Assembly (NCBI RefSeq): GCF_001509795.1
Contig: NZ_LLZN01000050.1
Coordinates: 1 to 64,000, forward strand
Reading direction: 5' to 3'
Source of the DNA: Streptomyces sp. NRRL WC-3605
GTDB taxonomy: Bacteria; Actinomycetota; Actinomycetes; Streptomycetales; Streptomycetaceae
Length of the DNA: 64,000 bases
Part shown: piece after piece, positions 17,182-25,020 of the stretch
Layout: each line of letters starts with the position of its first letter
Position numbering within the stretch: position 1 is the stretch's first letter
The notes under the pieces: model-generated
What the model was told of the DNA's origin: nothing
Seen by the model: only the letters and a program-made list of their open reading frames with translations
Databases searched by the model: none
Translations under genes and position numbers: made by a program

Positions 17182-17958
17182 TCACCGGTACACCTTGCCG
17201 GGCTCCGCCTGTCCCGGGGCGAGCAGCTGGGGAACGGTGACGAACGAGTATCCGCGCTTCTTCAGGCCCTCGATGATCCCGGGGACCGCCGGCACGGTGC
17301 CGTCGTAGAGGTCGTGCAGCAGGATGATCCCGTCGCGTTCGGTCTGTTCGAGGACGCGCTTCTGGATGAGGGCGGAGTCGTCGGTGCTGTAGTCCTTGGC
17401 CGTCACGCTCCACAGGACCTCCGACATCCCGAGCTCGCGGCAGATCTCGTGCACGGTGTTGTTCGTGCGCCCCTGCGGCGGGCGCATCAGGGTGGGGCGC
17501 CGCCCGACGAGCGCCGCTATCTCCTTGTTGGGCCGCTCTATCTCCTCGCGTATCTCGTCGGCTCCCATGTCCGTGAGCCGCTTGTGGTCCCAGGTGTGGT
17601 TGGCCAGCTCGTGGCCCTCGTCCGCCATCCGCCGTACCAGGTCCGGGTACGTGTCGATGTGGCGCTTGCCGAGGAGGAAGAAGGTCGCCGGGACCTTCTC
17701 CTCCTTGAGGATGTCCAGCAGCCGCGCGGAGTGCTCGCTGGGCCCGGCGTCGAAGGTCAGCGCGACGCACTTGGCCTCACGGCAGTCGACGCTGCCGAAC
17801 GAGGCGTGGGCGGCGCTCCGCGAGCGGGCCGTGGCGGGTGACGTGGTGTCCAGGCGTACGTACTGGTTGAAGGCCACGAGACAGGCCGCCGCCGTCACGA
17901 CGGCGGTGGCGGACAACCAGATCCAGGTTTTTCTCATCTTCTGGGGCAGTAGGCGCAT
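17182..17958 (-). CDS. Membrane-anchored polysaccharide deacetylase (NodB family, CE4)
   Basis: 258 residues. An N-terminal signal anchor (KTWIWLSATAVVTAAACLVAF) directs it outside the membrane. The NodB motifs are in order: LTFDAGPS (motif 1, with the Asp base), HTWDH (motif 2, the metal-binding His pair), RPPQG (motif 3) and LLHDLYDGT (motif 5). CE4 enzymes remove acetyl groups from peptidoglycan or chitin-type sugars using a divalent metal. Motif 1 has D-A-G rather than the commoner D-D-G, so the second Asp, which helps bind metal, is replaced by Ala. The start is taken at ATG 17958; ATG 17937 is possible. Confidence 0.85.
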   Translation of the reverse strand: MRLLPQKMRKTWIWLSATAVVTAAACLVAFNQYVRLDTTSPATARSRSAAHASFGSVDCREAKCVALTFDAGPSEHSARLLDILKEEKVPATFFLLGKRHIDTYPDLVRRMADEGHELANHTWDHKRLTDMGADEIREEIERPNKEIAALVGRRPTLMRPPQGRTNNTVHEICRELGMSEVLWSVTAKDYSTDDSALIQKRVLEQTERDGIILLHDLYDGTVPAVPGIIEGLKKRGYSFVTVPQLLAPGQAEPGKVYR

Positions 17959-17965
17959 GCCCGGA

Positions 17966-17997
17966 CTATACATAGCGTGTATACGCCCGGTGTATAG
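17966..17997 (-). promoter_or_regulatory. AT-rich repeat element upstream of the deacetylase gene
   Basis: On the minus strand TATACAC occurs twice 13 bases apart, and CTATACA at one end pairs with TGTATAG near the other end. In a 72% G+C genome this AT-rich cluster just before the start is probably promoter and operator sequence. Confidence 0.5.
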
Positions 17998-18024
17998 GGG
18001 GTCCTCGTAGCCTCTGGGCAGACG

Positions 18025-18059
18025 TTTCGCCGCCGCCTCGGAGCGGGGCGGCGGCGAAA
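18025..18059 (-). terminator. Terminator of the SpoIIE-phosphatase gene
   Basis: TTTCGCCGCCGCC at 18025-18037 pairs perfectly with GGCGGCGGCGAAA at 18047-18059, 14 bases beyond the leftward stop. Confidence 0.82.
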
Positions 18060-18072
18060 GGACCGAAGGGTC

Positions 18073-19215
18073 TCAGGCTGAGAGGCTGCTGACGCGCCCG
18101 GCTTCCTGCGGGGCGGTGGGAGCGCAGGCGGTCTGCTCGGCCGGGACCGGCTTGCGCAGGAGCAGCAGGGCCGCGTCGTCGTGCAGATGCCCGCCGACGT
18201 GGTGCAGCAGCTCGTCGTGCAGCGCGGTGACGGTCCGCGCCGGATCGTCGCAGATGTGCCGCGCGAGGCCCTCGGCCAGCGGATAGAACTCGCGGTCGTG
18301 GTCGCGCGCCTCGGTGACGCCGTCGGTGTAGAGCAGCAGCTGGTCGCCGTCGGCGAAGGGCAGCACGTGCAGCTCGGGCGTCTCGCCGGACAGGGCGCGC
18401 AGCCCGAGGGGCGGCGCCGGCCGGTCCGGCTCCACCGGTACGACGGCCGAGTCCCGCACCAGCAGCGGCGGGGCGTGCCCGCAGTTGACCACTTCCAGTT
18501 CCCCGGGCCGGGGGTGTCCGGCGACCACGGCGGTCACGAAGTCGTCCGGCCCCAGGTTCCTGGCCAGGCTGCGCTCGATGCGGGCGACCACGTCCAGCAG
18601 GTCGGGCTCGTCGTGCGCGGCCTCCCGGAACACCCCGACGACCAGGGCCGCCGTGCCCACGGCCGGCAGACCTTTGCCGCGGACGTCGCCGACGATCAGC
18701 CGGACCCCGTGCGGTGTGGACACCAGGGCGTACAGGTCGCCGCCGATCCGGGCCTCCGCCGCCGCGGCGCTGTAGCGCACCGCCACCTGGAACGGGCCGA
18801 CCGTCGAGGGGACCGGCTGGAGCAGAGCGTGCTGCGCGGCCTCGGCGACGGAGCGCACCGCCTCCAGCACCCGCTCACGGCGTCCGCCCAGCACGGTGGT
18901 CAGTCCGCACGCCAGGGTGACGACCGCGAGGGACGCCAGCGTCATGCCCAGGACGCGGCCCGGGGCGTCGTGATGGAAGGCGAGGGCCAGCCCGAGAGCG
19001 CCGGCGAAGAGCCCTCCGCACAGGACCGTGCGAGGGCCGCCGGCGGTGGCGGCGAGCGCCGGCACCGTGGCGAGCAGGGGCACCCAGGCCGTCCTGGAGC
19101 CGCCGAGCAGGTCGGCGAGGGCGAGCCCGGTGACGATCAGTATCAGCAGTACGGCCACGGCGACGACCCATCGCCGCGACCAGTGGTCAGGTCCGTGCTC
19201 GGGGGCCTGGCTCAT
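18073..19215 (-). CDS. Membrane SpoIIE-type PP2C serine/threonine phosphatase
   Basis: 380 residues. The N-terminal third carries about four hydrophobic segments (residues about 17-105), then a linker and a SpoIIE domain (about 150-355): the metal-binding GGDLYALV and VGDVRGKG, the NCGHAPPLL segment and LLLYTDGVTEARD, with the closing HDDAALLLL metal motif. These phosphatases dephosphorylate anti-anti-sigma factors and so release sigma factors of the SigB/SigF type. The sensed signal must come through the membrane part, which has no named domain. ATG 19215 is preceded by AGGACAGCGGACAAGA. Confidence 0.87.
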   Translation of the reverse strand: MSQAPEHGPDHWSRRWVVAVAVLLILIVTGLALADLLGGSRTAWVPLLATVPALAATAGGPRTVLCGGLFAGALGLALAFHHDAPGRVLGMTLASLAVVTLACGLTTVLGGRRERVLEAVRSVAEAAQHALLQPVPSTVGPFQVAVRYSAAAAEARIGGDLYALVSTPHGVRLIVGDVRGKGLPAVGTAALVVGVFREAAHDEPDLLDVVARIERSLARNLGPDDFVTAVVAGHPRPGELEVVNCGHAPPLLVRDSAVVPVEPDRPAPPLGLRALSGETPELHVLPFADGDQLLLYTDGVTEARDHDREFYPLAEGLARHICDDPARTVTALHDELLHHVGGHLHDDAALLLLRKPVPAEQTACAPTAPQEAGRVSSLSA

Positions 19216-19277
19216 TCTTGTCCGCTGTCCTCGTTCTGTGCGTCCGGAGCCGAAGATCACCCCGGGAACCTGATATG

Positions 19278-19292
19278 TCCTATTTATTAGGA
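19278..19292. promoter_or_regulatory. AT-rich dyad TCCTA-N5-TAGGA
   Basis: TCCTATTTATTAGGA is a 15-base dyad, 63 bases upstream of the phosphatase start and downstream of the IclR gene. It is the most AT-rich spot in several kilobases and is likely part of the phosphatase promoter. Confidence 0.45.
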
Positions 19293-19329
19293 AACGGGTG
19301 CGAGGTGTGTCAGGGCAAGCGGCGGGATT

Positions 19330-20094
19330 TCAGATAGTGAGCGACAGGCTCCGCGTCACCCGGTCCGCCGTCGGCATCAGCAGCGCGGTGACGTCCTCCA
19401 GACGCCGGCGCCGGTCCGCCCGCAGCGACACCCCCAGCGAGCCCAGCGTGCCGCCGCTGTACACGGGCACCGCCACACAGACCGTGCCGAGCGCGTACTC
19501 CTCCATGTCCGTGACCGCGGGGGCCAGCGGCGAGGTGTCCAGCCGCCGCAGCAGCTCGGGCGGGTCCGTGATCGTCCTCGGCGTCAGATCGGCCAGGTGG
19601 TGCCGGGACAGGTACTCCCGCCGCGCCTCCTCGTCCAGCTCGCGCAGCACCGACTTGCCGAGCGCCGTGGCGTGCCCGGCGTCCTCGAACCCCACCCACA
19701 GGTCGACGCGCGGGGCCCGCGGACCGTCGACGATCTCGGCGACCCGGATCTCCCCGTCCTCGTAGAACGTCAGGTAGGCGGCGCTCGACAGCTCGTCCCG
19801 CAGCGCGGCGAGCGCCGGACGCACCCGGCTGAGCAGCGTCTGCGCCCGGCCCGAGGAGGTCCGCAGCGTCCCCAGCCGGTCGCCCAGCACGAACGCGCCG
19901 TCGTCGAGCTTGCGCGCATAGCCGTCGTGCACCAGCGTCCGCAGCAGGTGGTAGGCCGTCGCCAGCGGCAGCTCCGTCTCCCGCGCCAGCTGCTTGGCGG
20001 GCGCGCCGTTGTCGTGGGCGCTCATCGCCTCCAGCAGCCGGAAGGCCCGCTGTACGGAGCCGATGAGGGTGGGACCGTTCGGAGCGTCACCCAT
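19330..20094 (-). CDS. IclR-family transcriptional regulator
   Basis: 254 residues from ATG 20094 (a longer frame to 20130 is possible). The winged helix is at about residues 8-65 (LIGSVQRAFRLLEAM and LARETELPLATAYHLLRTL). The IclR effector domain is at about 75-245, with the GHATALGKSVL signature and the closing LGVSLRADRRR segment. IclR proteins usually respond to small carboxylates. Its neighbours are phosphatases, not catabolic genes, so its target is not evident. An IclR protein of the AllR type is expected to act on gcl and hyi in this window, but this gene is 25 kb away and I cannot link it. Confidence 0.88.
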   Translation of the reverse strand: MGDAPNGPTLIGSVQRAFRLLEAMSAHDNGAPAKQLARETELPLATAYHLLRTLVHDGYARKLDDGAFVLGDRLGTLRTSSGRAQTLLSRVRPALAALRDELSSAAYLTFYEDGEIRVAEIVDGPRAPRVDLWVGFEDAGHATALGKSVLRELDEEARREYLSRHHLADLTPRTITDPPELLRRLDTSPLAPAVTDMEEYALGTVCVAVPVYSGGTLGSLGVSLRADRRRRLEDVTALLMPTADRVTRSLSLTI

Positions 20095-20149
20095 ACGGAC
20101 CAGGGTGCGCCCCGCAGCCGCCCCGGGCAAGGCGGCTCCGGGGCCGCGA

Positions 20150-22216
20150 TCACACCATCCGCGCCACGAGCAGCGCCACGTCGTCGTGGTCGTCGGGATG
20201 GCGCAGGCCGTACAGGAGCAGGTCGCAGGTCTCCTCCAGGGGCCGGCGCGGCTCGTCCAGGAAGCCGAGCATCACGTCCAGCCGGTCGTCGATGGAGTGG
20301 TGCCGCGTCTCCACCAGCCCGTCCGTGTACAGGACCAGCAGATCGCCCGGCACCAGCTCGACCGTGGTCGTCTCGAACGGCACACCCCCCACCCCCAGCG
20401 GCGCCCCCGACGGCAGCCGCAGCAGACGCGGCTTCCGGCCCGGACGGGACAGCGCGGGCGGCATGTGCCCGGCGTTCGCGACCTGGAGCTGCCGGGTGCG
20501 CGGATCGTAGACCGCGTACAGGCACGTCACGATGTAGTGCTCCAGATCGCAGGTGATCTTGTCCAGATGGTGGAGCACCGCGCCGGGATCGAGGTCGAGG
20601 TCCGCGTAGGCGCAGGTCGCCGTGCGCAGCCGGCCCATCGTGGCGGCCGCGTCGATGCCGTTCCCCATCACGTCCCCCACGACCAGCGCCGTCTTGTCGT
20701 CCTCCAGCGGCAGCACGTCGTACCAGTCGCCGCCGACCTCGCTGGTCGCCTGCGCCGGCTGGTAGCGGGAGGCCAGCTCCAAGCCCGTGTGGTGCGGCGC
20801 GTGGTCGGGCAGCAGGCTGCGCTGCAGGGTCAGCGCCGTGTTGCGCACGCTCTGGAACCAGCGCGCGTTGTCGATGGCCACGGCGGCCCGCCCCGCCAGC
20901 TCGCCGGCGAGCACCACGTCGTCCTCGTCGAACGGCACCGGATTGCGCGTCCGCTTCAGGTCCAGCGCCCCGAGCACCTCGCCGTGCGCGATCAGCGGCA
21001 CCGCCAGGTACGAGTGCACGCCCGCCCGCGCCAGCAGCTCCGTGGCCTGTGCGTCCCGCCCGATGCGCGGCAGATCCGCCTCGCCCACGTGCCGCACCAG
21101 GACCGGCCGCGCCGTGTGCACGCACAGCGTGACCAGCCGGTCCCCCTCGTACGCGGCGAGATCACCGGGCGGGTCGGCGGCCCGCAGCGCGGCGCTCGGA
21201 TACGCCGACTTCAGGGCGAGGGCGCGGAACAGCTCCGGGCCGTTCTCCGGCCTGCGGGTGCGCCGGCATGCCAGCGCCGCGTCCAGCACGTCCACGGCGA
21301 CCACGTCGGCCAGCTCGGGCGTGGCCACGTCCGCCAGCTCGTCGGCGGTCCGCTCCACCTCCAGCGAGGTGCCGACCCGCGTGGACGCCTCCGCGATCAG
21401 CGCCAGCCGGCGCCGGGCCCGGTCGGCCGCGGCGGCGGCCCGGTGCCGCTCGGTGACGTCGACGAACGAGATGGCGGCGCCCAGCACCCGCCCGCCCGAG
21501 TCCTCCAGCCGGTAGAAGGACAGCGACCAGGCCCGCTCACGGTCCGTTTCGTCCGGCGGACGGCCCACGTGGTACTGGTCGAGCAGCGGCGTCCCGGTGG
21601 TGATCACCTGACGCACGCACGCCTCGATGGTGTCGAGGTCGGACAGCGGCAGCGTCTCCCGCAGCCGGCGGCCCACGTGCTCACCGGCCGGCGTGTTGTC
21701 GACGCGCTCCAGCGCCGGGTTGACCAGCAGGAACCGCAGATCCGGGCCGACCAGCGCGATTCCGATGGGGGACTGGTTGATCAGCCGCTCGCACAGCGCC
21801 AGATCCGTCTCGACCCGCTGGAGCAGCGAGTGGTCGGCCGCGATGCCCAGGGCGTACACGTCCCCGAGGTCGTCCAGCAGCCGCATGTTGCGGAACTCCG
21901 TCATGCGCGTACTGCCGTCCTTGTGCCGCACCGGGAACGTGCCGGCCCAGCTCTGGCCGGTCCGCAGCACCTCGGCGAACAGCTTCGTCACCGACGGCAG
22001 ATGCTCGGGGTGGATGAAGAGCCGGGCCGCGTGCGTGCCCAGCGCCTCCTCGGAGGAGTACCCGAACAGCTCCTCGGCCTGCGGGGTCCAGAAGACGATG
22101 CGCCCGTCGGCGTCCAGCACCACCGCGGCCACGCTCAGCACGTCGAGCAGTCCGGTCGGCCGCGGCGGCTGGGCACCGTGACCACCCGCATCGGACTCCA
22201 GGGATCCGGCTGTCAT
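20150..22216 (-). CDS. PAS-PAS-GAF-SpoIIE phosphatase
   Basis: 688 residues from ATG 22216 (GGAGGAGG upstream). Two PAS domains (about residues 22-135 and 140-255, the first with FWTPQAEELFGYSSEEALG) are followed by a GAF domain (about 275-440) and a SpoIIE PP2C domain (about 460-685) with GGDWYDVLPL, VGDVMGNGIDAA, NAGHMPPAL, LVLYTDGLVETR and a final DDHDDVALLVARM. The protein is soluble. Family members link small-molecule or redox sensing to dephosphorylation of an anti-sigma antagonist. It is divergent from a similar gene at 22405, suggesting duplication of a signalling module. The IclR gene lies 55 bases downstream. Confidence 0.9.
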   Translation of the reverse strand: MTAGSLESDAGGHGAQPPRPTGLLDVLSVAAVVLDADGRIVFWTPQAEELFGYSSEEALGTHAARLFIHPEHLPSVTKLFAEVLRTGQSWAGTFPVRHKDGSTRMTEFRNMRLLDDLGDVYALGIAADHSLLQRVETDLALCERLINQSPIGIALVGPDLRFLLVNPALERVDNTPAGEHVGRRLRETLPLSDLDTIEACVRQVITTGTPLLDQYHVGRPPDETDRERAWSLSFYRLEDSGGRVLGAAISFVDVTERHRAAAAADRARRRLALIAEASTRVGTSLEVERTADELADVATPELADVVAVDVLDAALACRRTRRPENGPELFRALALKSAYPSAALRAADPPGDLAAYEGDRLVTLCVHTARPVLVRHVGEADLPRIGRDAQATELLARAGVHSYLAVPLIAHGEVLGALDLKRTRNPVPFDEDDVVLAGELAGRAAVAIDNARWFQSVRNTALTLQRSLLPDHAPHHTGLELASRYQPAQATSEVGGDWYDVLPLEDDKTALVVGDVMGNGIDAAATMGRLRTATCAYADLDLDPGAVLHHLDKITCDLEHYIVTCLYAVYDPRTRQLQVANAGHMPPALSRPGRKPRLLRLPSGAPLGVGGVPFETTTVELVPGDLLVLYTDGLVETRHHSIDDRLDVMLGFLDEPRRPLEETCDLLLYGLRHPDDHDDVALLVARMV

Positions 22217-22360
22217 CGCGGCGCCTCCTCCACCCCCGGACGGGCTCACCGGCCACCCTCGGCACGGCGAGTACGGGGCCGGCACCTCCATGCTCTCTCC
22301 ACCACGCTCGGCGCGCACCGGACGGCCGTCCCGTGCGCGCGGGAGACGCAAGCAGGAACA

Positions 22361-22384
22361 TGGGTCCTGTGAGCACGGGACCCA
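22361..22384. promoter_or_regulatory. Dyad in the divergent phosphatase promoter region
   Basis: TGGGTCC at 22361-22367 pairs with GGACCCA at 22378-22384 around 10 bases. It lies 21 bases before the rightward gene, so it could be an operator or a leader hairpin. Confidence 0.5.
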
Positions 22385-22404
22385 CAGACGCTGCGTGAGG
22401 AGCC

Positions 22405-24852
22405 ATGGACGCTCCGCGAGACACCCCGGACACCCCCGGAGCCGAGGCCCGGCGGGAGCCCCTCGACGCGGCCGGCGACGCCGCCGCCGTCGTCTCCGCG
22501 GGCGGGCAGGTGCTCGCCTGGACCCGGGCCGCGGAGGAACTCCTCGGACTCCCGGCGGCCGACGTCGTCGGCACCCCGGGGCTGGCCCTGCTGGCGACGC
22601 CCGGCGACCGCGCGCGGGCGGTCGCCGTCGCCGAGCGCTGCCGGTCCGGCTCGGGCTGGAGCGGCCGGTTCCCGGTCCGGCACCGCGACGGGCACACCGT
22701 CGACGTCGACGTACGGGTCTCCCCGGGCTTCCGCGTCGGTCAGGAGGAGTGCTACCTGGTCTCGGCGCGGGACCGGCTCCCGCCGTGGGTCGTCGGCGAG
22801 TCGGTCCTCAACGGATTCCTGACCCGCTCACCGGTCGGCATGGCCGTCGTGGACCGCGGGCTGCGCTACGTCTGGCTGAACGACACCCTGGAGCGCCTCG
22901 GCGGGGTCCCGCGCGGGCAGCGGCTCGGCCGCCGGCTCGGCGACCTGCTGCCCGGCCTCGAGGCGGAGACCATCGAGGGCCTGATGAGCAAGGTCCTGGA
23001 GACCGGCGTCCCGGTCACCGACTACGAGTACGTCGGCTGGAGCTGGTCCGACCCGCACCGCCAGCGCGCGTACTCGACGTCGTTCTTCCCGCTCGTCGAC
23101 CCCGACGACACGGTCAGCGGGGTCTGCTACATGGTCGTGGACGTCACCGAGCGCTGGACCGCCCGCCGGCTGCTGACCCTGGTCAACGAGGCCGGCACCC
23201 GTATCGGCACCACCCTCGACGTGCTGTCGACCGCACAGGAACTCGCCGACTTCGCCGTGCCCGCGTTCGCGGACTTCGTCGCCGTGGACCTGCTGGAACC
23301 GGTGCTCAGCACCGAGGGGCACGGCGCCTGGCTCACCGACGCGGGACCGGCCCTCGTCGGCGCGGCGATGCGCCGGGCCGGTCTGCGGTCGGTCCGCGAC
23401 GGCTGCCCCGAGGCCGTCGCGCGCGTGGGCGACCCGGTCGACTTCGTACCGCCGCCGCACGACGAGCACCTGCTCGGCGAGGGCGGCCCCGTCCTCATCC
23501 CGGTCCTCGACCCCTTCGACTCCCGGTGGGCGGCCGAACAGCCGCGCCGGGCGGCCAGCATGCGCGCCTACGGGCTGCACTCGCTGATCTGCGTGCCCAT
23601 GCGGGCCCGGGACACCGCGCTCGGCCTCGCCACGTTCATCCGCTCGCGCAACCCCGCCTCCTTCCGCCCCGACGACGTCCTCGTCGCCCAGGAACTGGTG
23701 GCCCGCGCGGCCCTCTGCGTCGACAACGCCCGCCGCTACACCCGGGAGCACACCGCGGCCGTCACCCTCCAGCGCAGTCTGCTGCCGCAGGCGCTGTCCG
23801 GCGGCACGGCCCTGGAGGTCGCCTCCGCCTACCGTCCGGCCGACCCCACGGACGGCGTCGGCGGCGACTGGTTCGACGTCATCCCGCTGTCGGGCGCCCG
23901 GGTCGGGCTCGTCGTCGGCGACGTCGTCGGGCACGGCATAGCCGCCGCGGCCGCCATGGGACGGCTGCGCACCGCGGTGCAGACCCTCGCCGACATGGAG
24001 CTGCCGCCCGACGAACTCCTCGCGCACCTCGACGACCTGGTCCTGCGGCTCAGCGAGGGGCAGCACGACGCGGGCGGGGCCGGTTTCCTCGGCGCGACGT
24101 GCCTGTACGCGGTGTACGACCCCGTCACCCGGCGCTGCACGATGGCCCGCGCCGGACACCCGCCGCCCGTCGTCGTGGCGCCCGACGGGCAGGTGTCCTA
24201 CCCCGAACCGCCCGCCGGGCCGCCGCTCGGGCTGGGCGGCCTCGCCTTCGAGTCCGCCGAGATCGAACTCGCCGAGCACAGCCTGCTCGGGCTCTACACC
24301 AACGGCCTCGTCGAGAGCGAGAGCGCCGACGTCGACAGCGGCATGGCCCGGCTGGGCGACCTGCTCTCCCGGCGCGACCGCGACCTCGACACCCTCTGCG
24401 CGTCCGCCGTGCGCGACCTCGTGCCCGAGCAGCAGCCCGACGACGTCGCCCTGCTGCTGGCCCGCACCCGGGCCCTGGACCCCGGGGACGTCGTCTCCTG
24501 GGACGTGCCCGTCGACCCGGCCGCCGTCGCCGAGGCCCGCGCCCGCGCCACCCGGCAGATGGCCGCCTGGCACCTCGACGACCTCGCCATGACCACCGAA
24601 CTGATCGTCAGCGAGCTGGTCACCAACGCGATCCGCTACGCCGAACCCCCGGTGCGCCTGCGGCTCCTGCGCGACACCCGGCTGACCTGCGAGGTCGCCG
24701 ACGCCAGCAGCACCGCCCCCCGGCTGCGCCACGCCCGCAGCACGGACGAGGGCGGCCGGGGCCTGTTCCTGGTGGCCCAGCTCGCACACCGCTGGGGCGC
24801 CCGCTACACACCCGGCGGGAAGATCATCTGGGCCGAGCAGGAACTGCCCTGA
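22405..24852 (+). CDS. PAS-GAF-SpoIIE phosphatase fused to an HATPase (RsbW-like) domain
   Basis: 815 residues. PAS-like regions occur at about 20-120 and 130-255, GAF at about 270-450, the SpoIIE phosphatase at about 465-690 (GGDWFDVIPL, VGDVVGHGIAAA, RAGHPPPVV, LGLYTNGLVESE, QPDDVALLLA), and a C-terminal HATPase_c_2 domain at about 700-810 (ELIVSELVTNAIRYA as N box, DEGGRGLFLVAQLAHRWG as G box). It therefore carries both a phosphatase and an anti-sigma-kinase-type domain, the two opposing activities of a partner-switching system. In the usual TDG motif the Asp is replaced by Asn (YTNG), which may weaken metal binding. GAGGAG precedes ATG 22405. Confidence 0.9.
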   Translation: MDAPRDTPDTPGAEARREPLDAAGDAAAVVSAGGQVLAWTRAAEELLGLPAADVVGTPGLALLATPGDRARAVAVAERCRSGSGWSGRFPVRHRDGHTVDVDVRVSPGFRVGQEECYLVSARDRLPPWVVGESVLNGFLTRSPVGMAVVDRGLRYVWLNDTLERLGGVPRGQRLGRRLGDLLPGLEAETIEGLMSKVLETGVPVTDYEYVGWSWSDPHRQRAYSTSFFPLVDPDDTVSGVCYMVVDVTERWTARRLLTLVNEAGTRIGTTLDVLSTAQELADFAVPAFADFVAVDLLEPVLSTEGHGAWLTDAGPALVGAAMRRAGLRSVRDGCPEAVARVGDPVDFVPPPHDEHLLGEGGPVLIPVLDPFDSRWAAEQPRRAASMRAYGLHSLICVPMRARDTALGLATFIRSRNPASFRPDDVLVAQELVARAALCVDNARRYTREHTAAVTLQRSLLPQALSGGTALEVASAYRPADPTDGVGGDWFDVIPLSGARVGLVVGDVVGHGIAAAAAMGRLRTAVQTLADMELPPDELLAHLDDLVLRLSEGQHDAGGAGFLGATCLYAVYDPVTRRCTMARAGHPPPVVVAPDGQVSYPEPPAGPPLGLGGLAFESAEIELAEHSLLGLYTNGLVESESADVDSGMARLGDLLSRRDRDLDTLCASAVRDLVPEQQPDDVALLLARTRALDPGDVVSWDVPVDPAAVAEARARATRQMAAWHLDDLAMTTELIVSELVTNAIRYAEPPVRLRLLRDTRLTCEVADASSTAPRLRHARSTDEGGRGLFLVAQLAHRWGARYTPGGKIIWAEQELP

Positions 24853-24952
24853 CGTTCAGCGCGGTGATGACGGCGCCGATGGTGAGCGCCGGGCTGCGGC
24901 ACAGCCACCTAAAGGGATGTTTCCGACCAGGACGGGTAGGGCGCCGAAACGC

Positions 24953-24988
24953 GGAACGGCCGGCCCCGGGGGTCCGGGTCCGGCCGTT
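24953..24988. terminator. Bidirectional terminator
   Basis: GAACGGCCGG pairs with CCGGCCGTTC (10 bp, perfect) with a CCCC/GGG-rich inner region, between two convergent genes. Confidence 0.75.
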
Positions 24989-25020
24989 CGCAGGGCATCG
25001 CTCAGCGCGTCAGCCCCAGC

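Noticed and set aside
19330..20094. IclR gene as the AllR repressor of gcl and hyi
   Set aside because: The family fits, but the gene is 25 kb away among phosphatases and has no purine neighbours; many IclR paralogues exist in Streptomyces.
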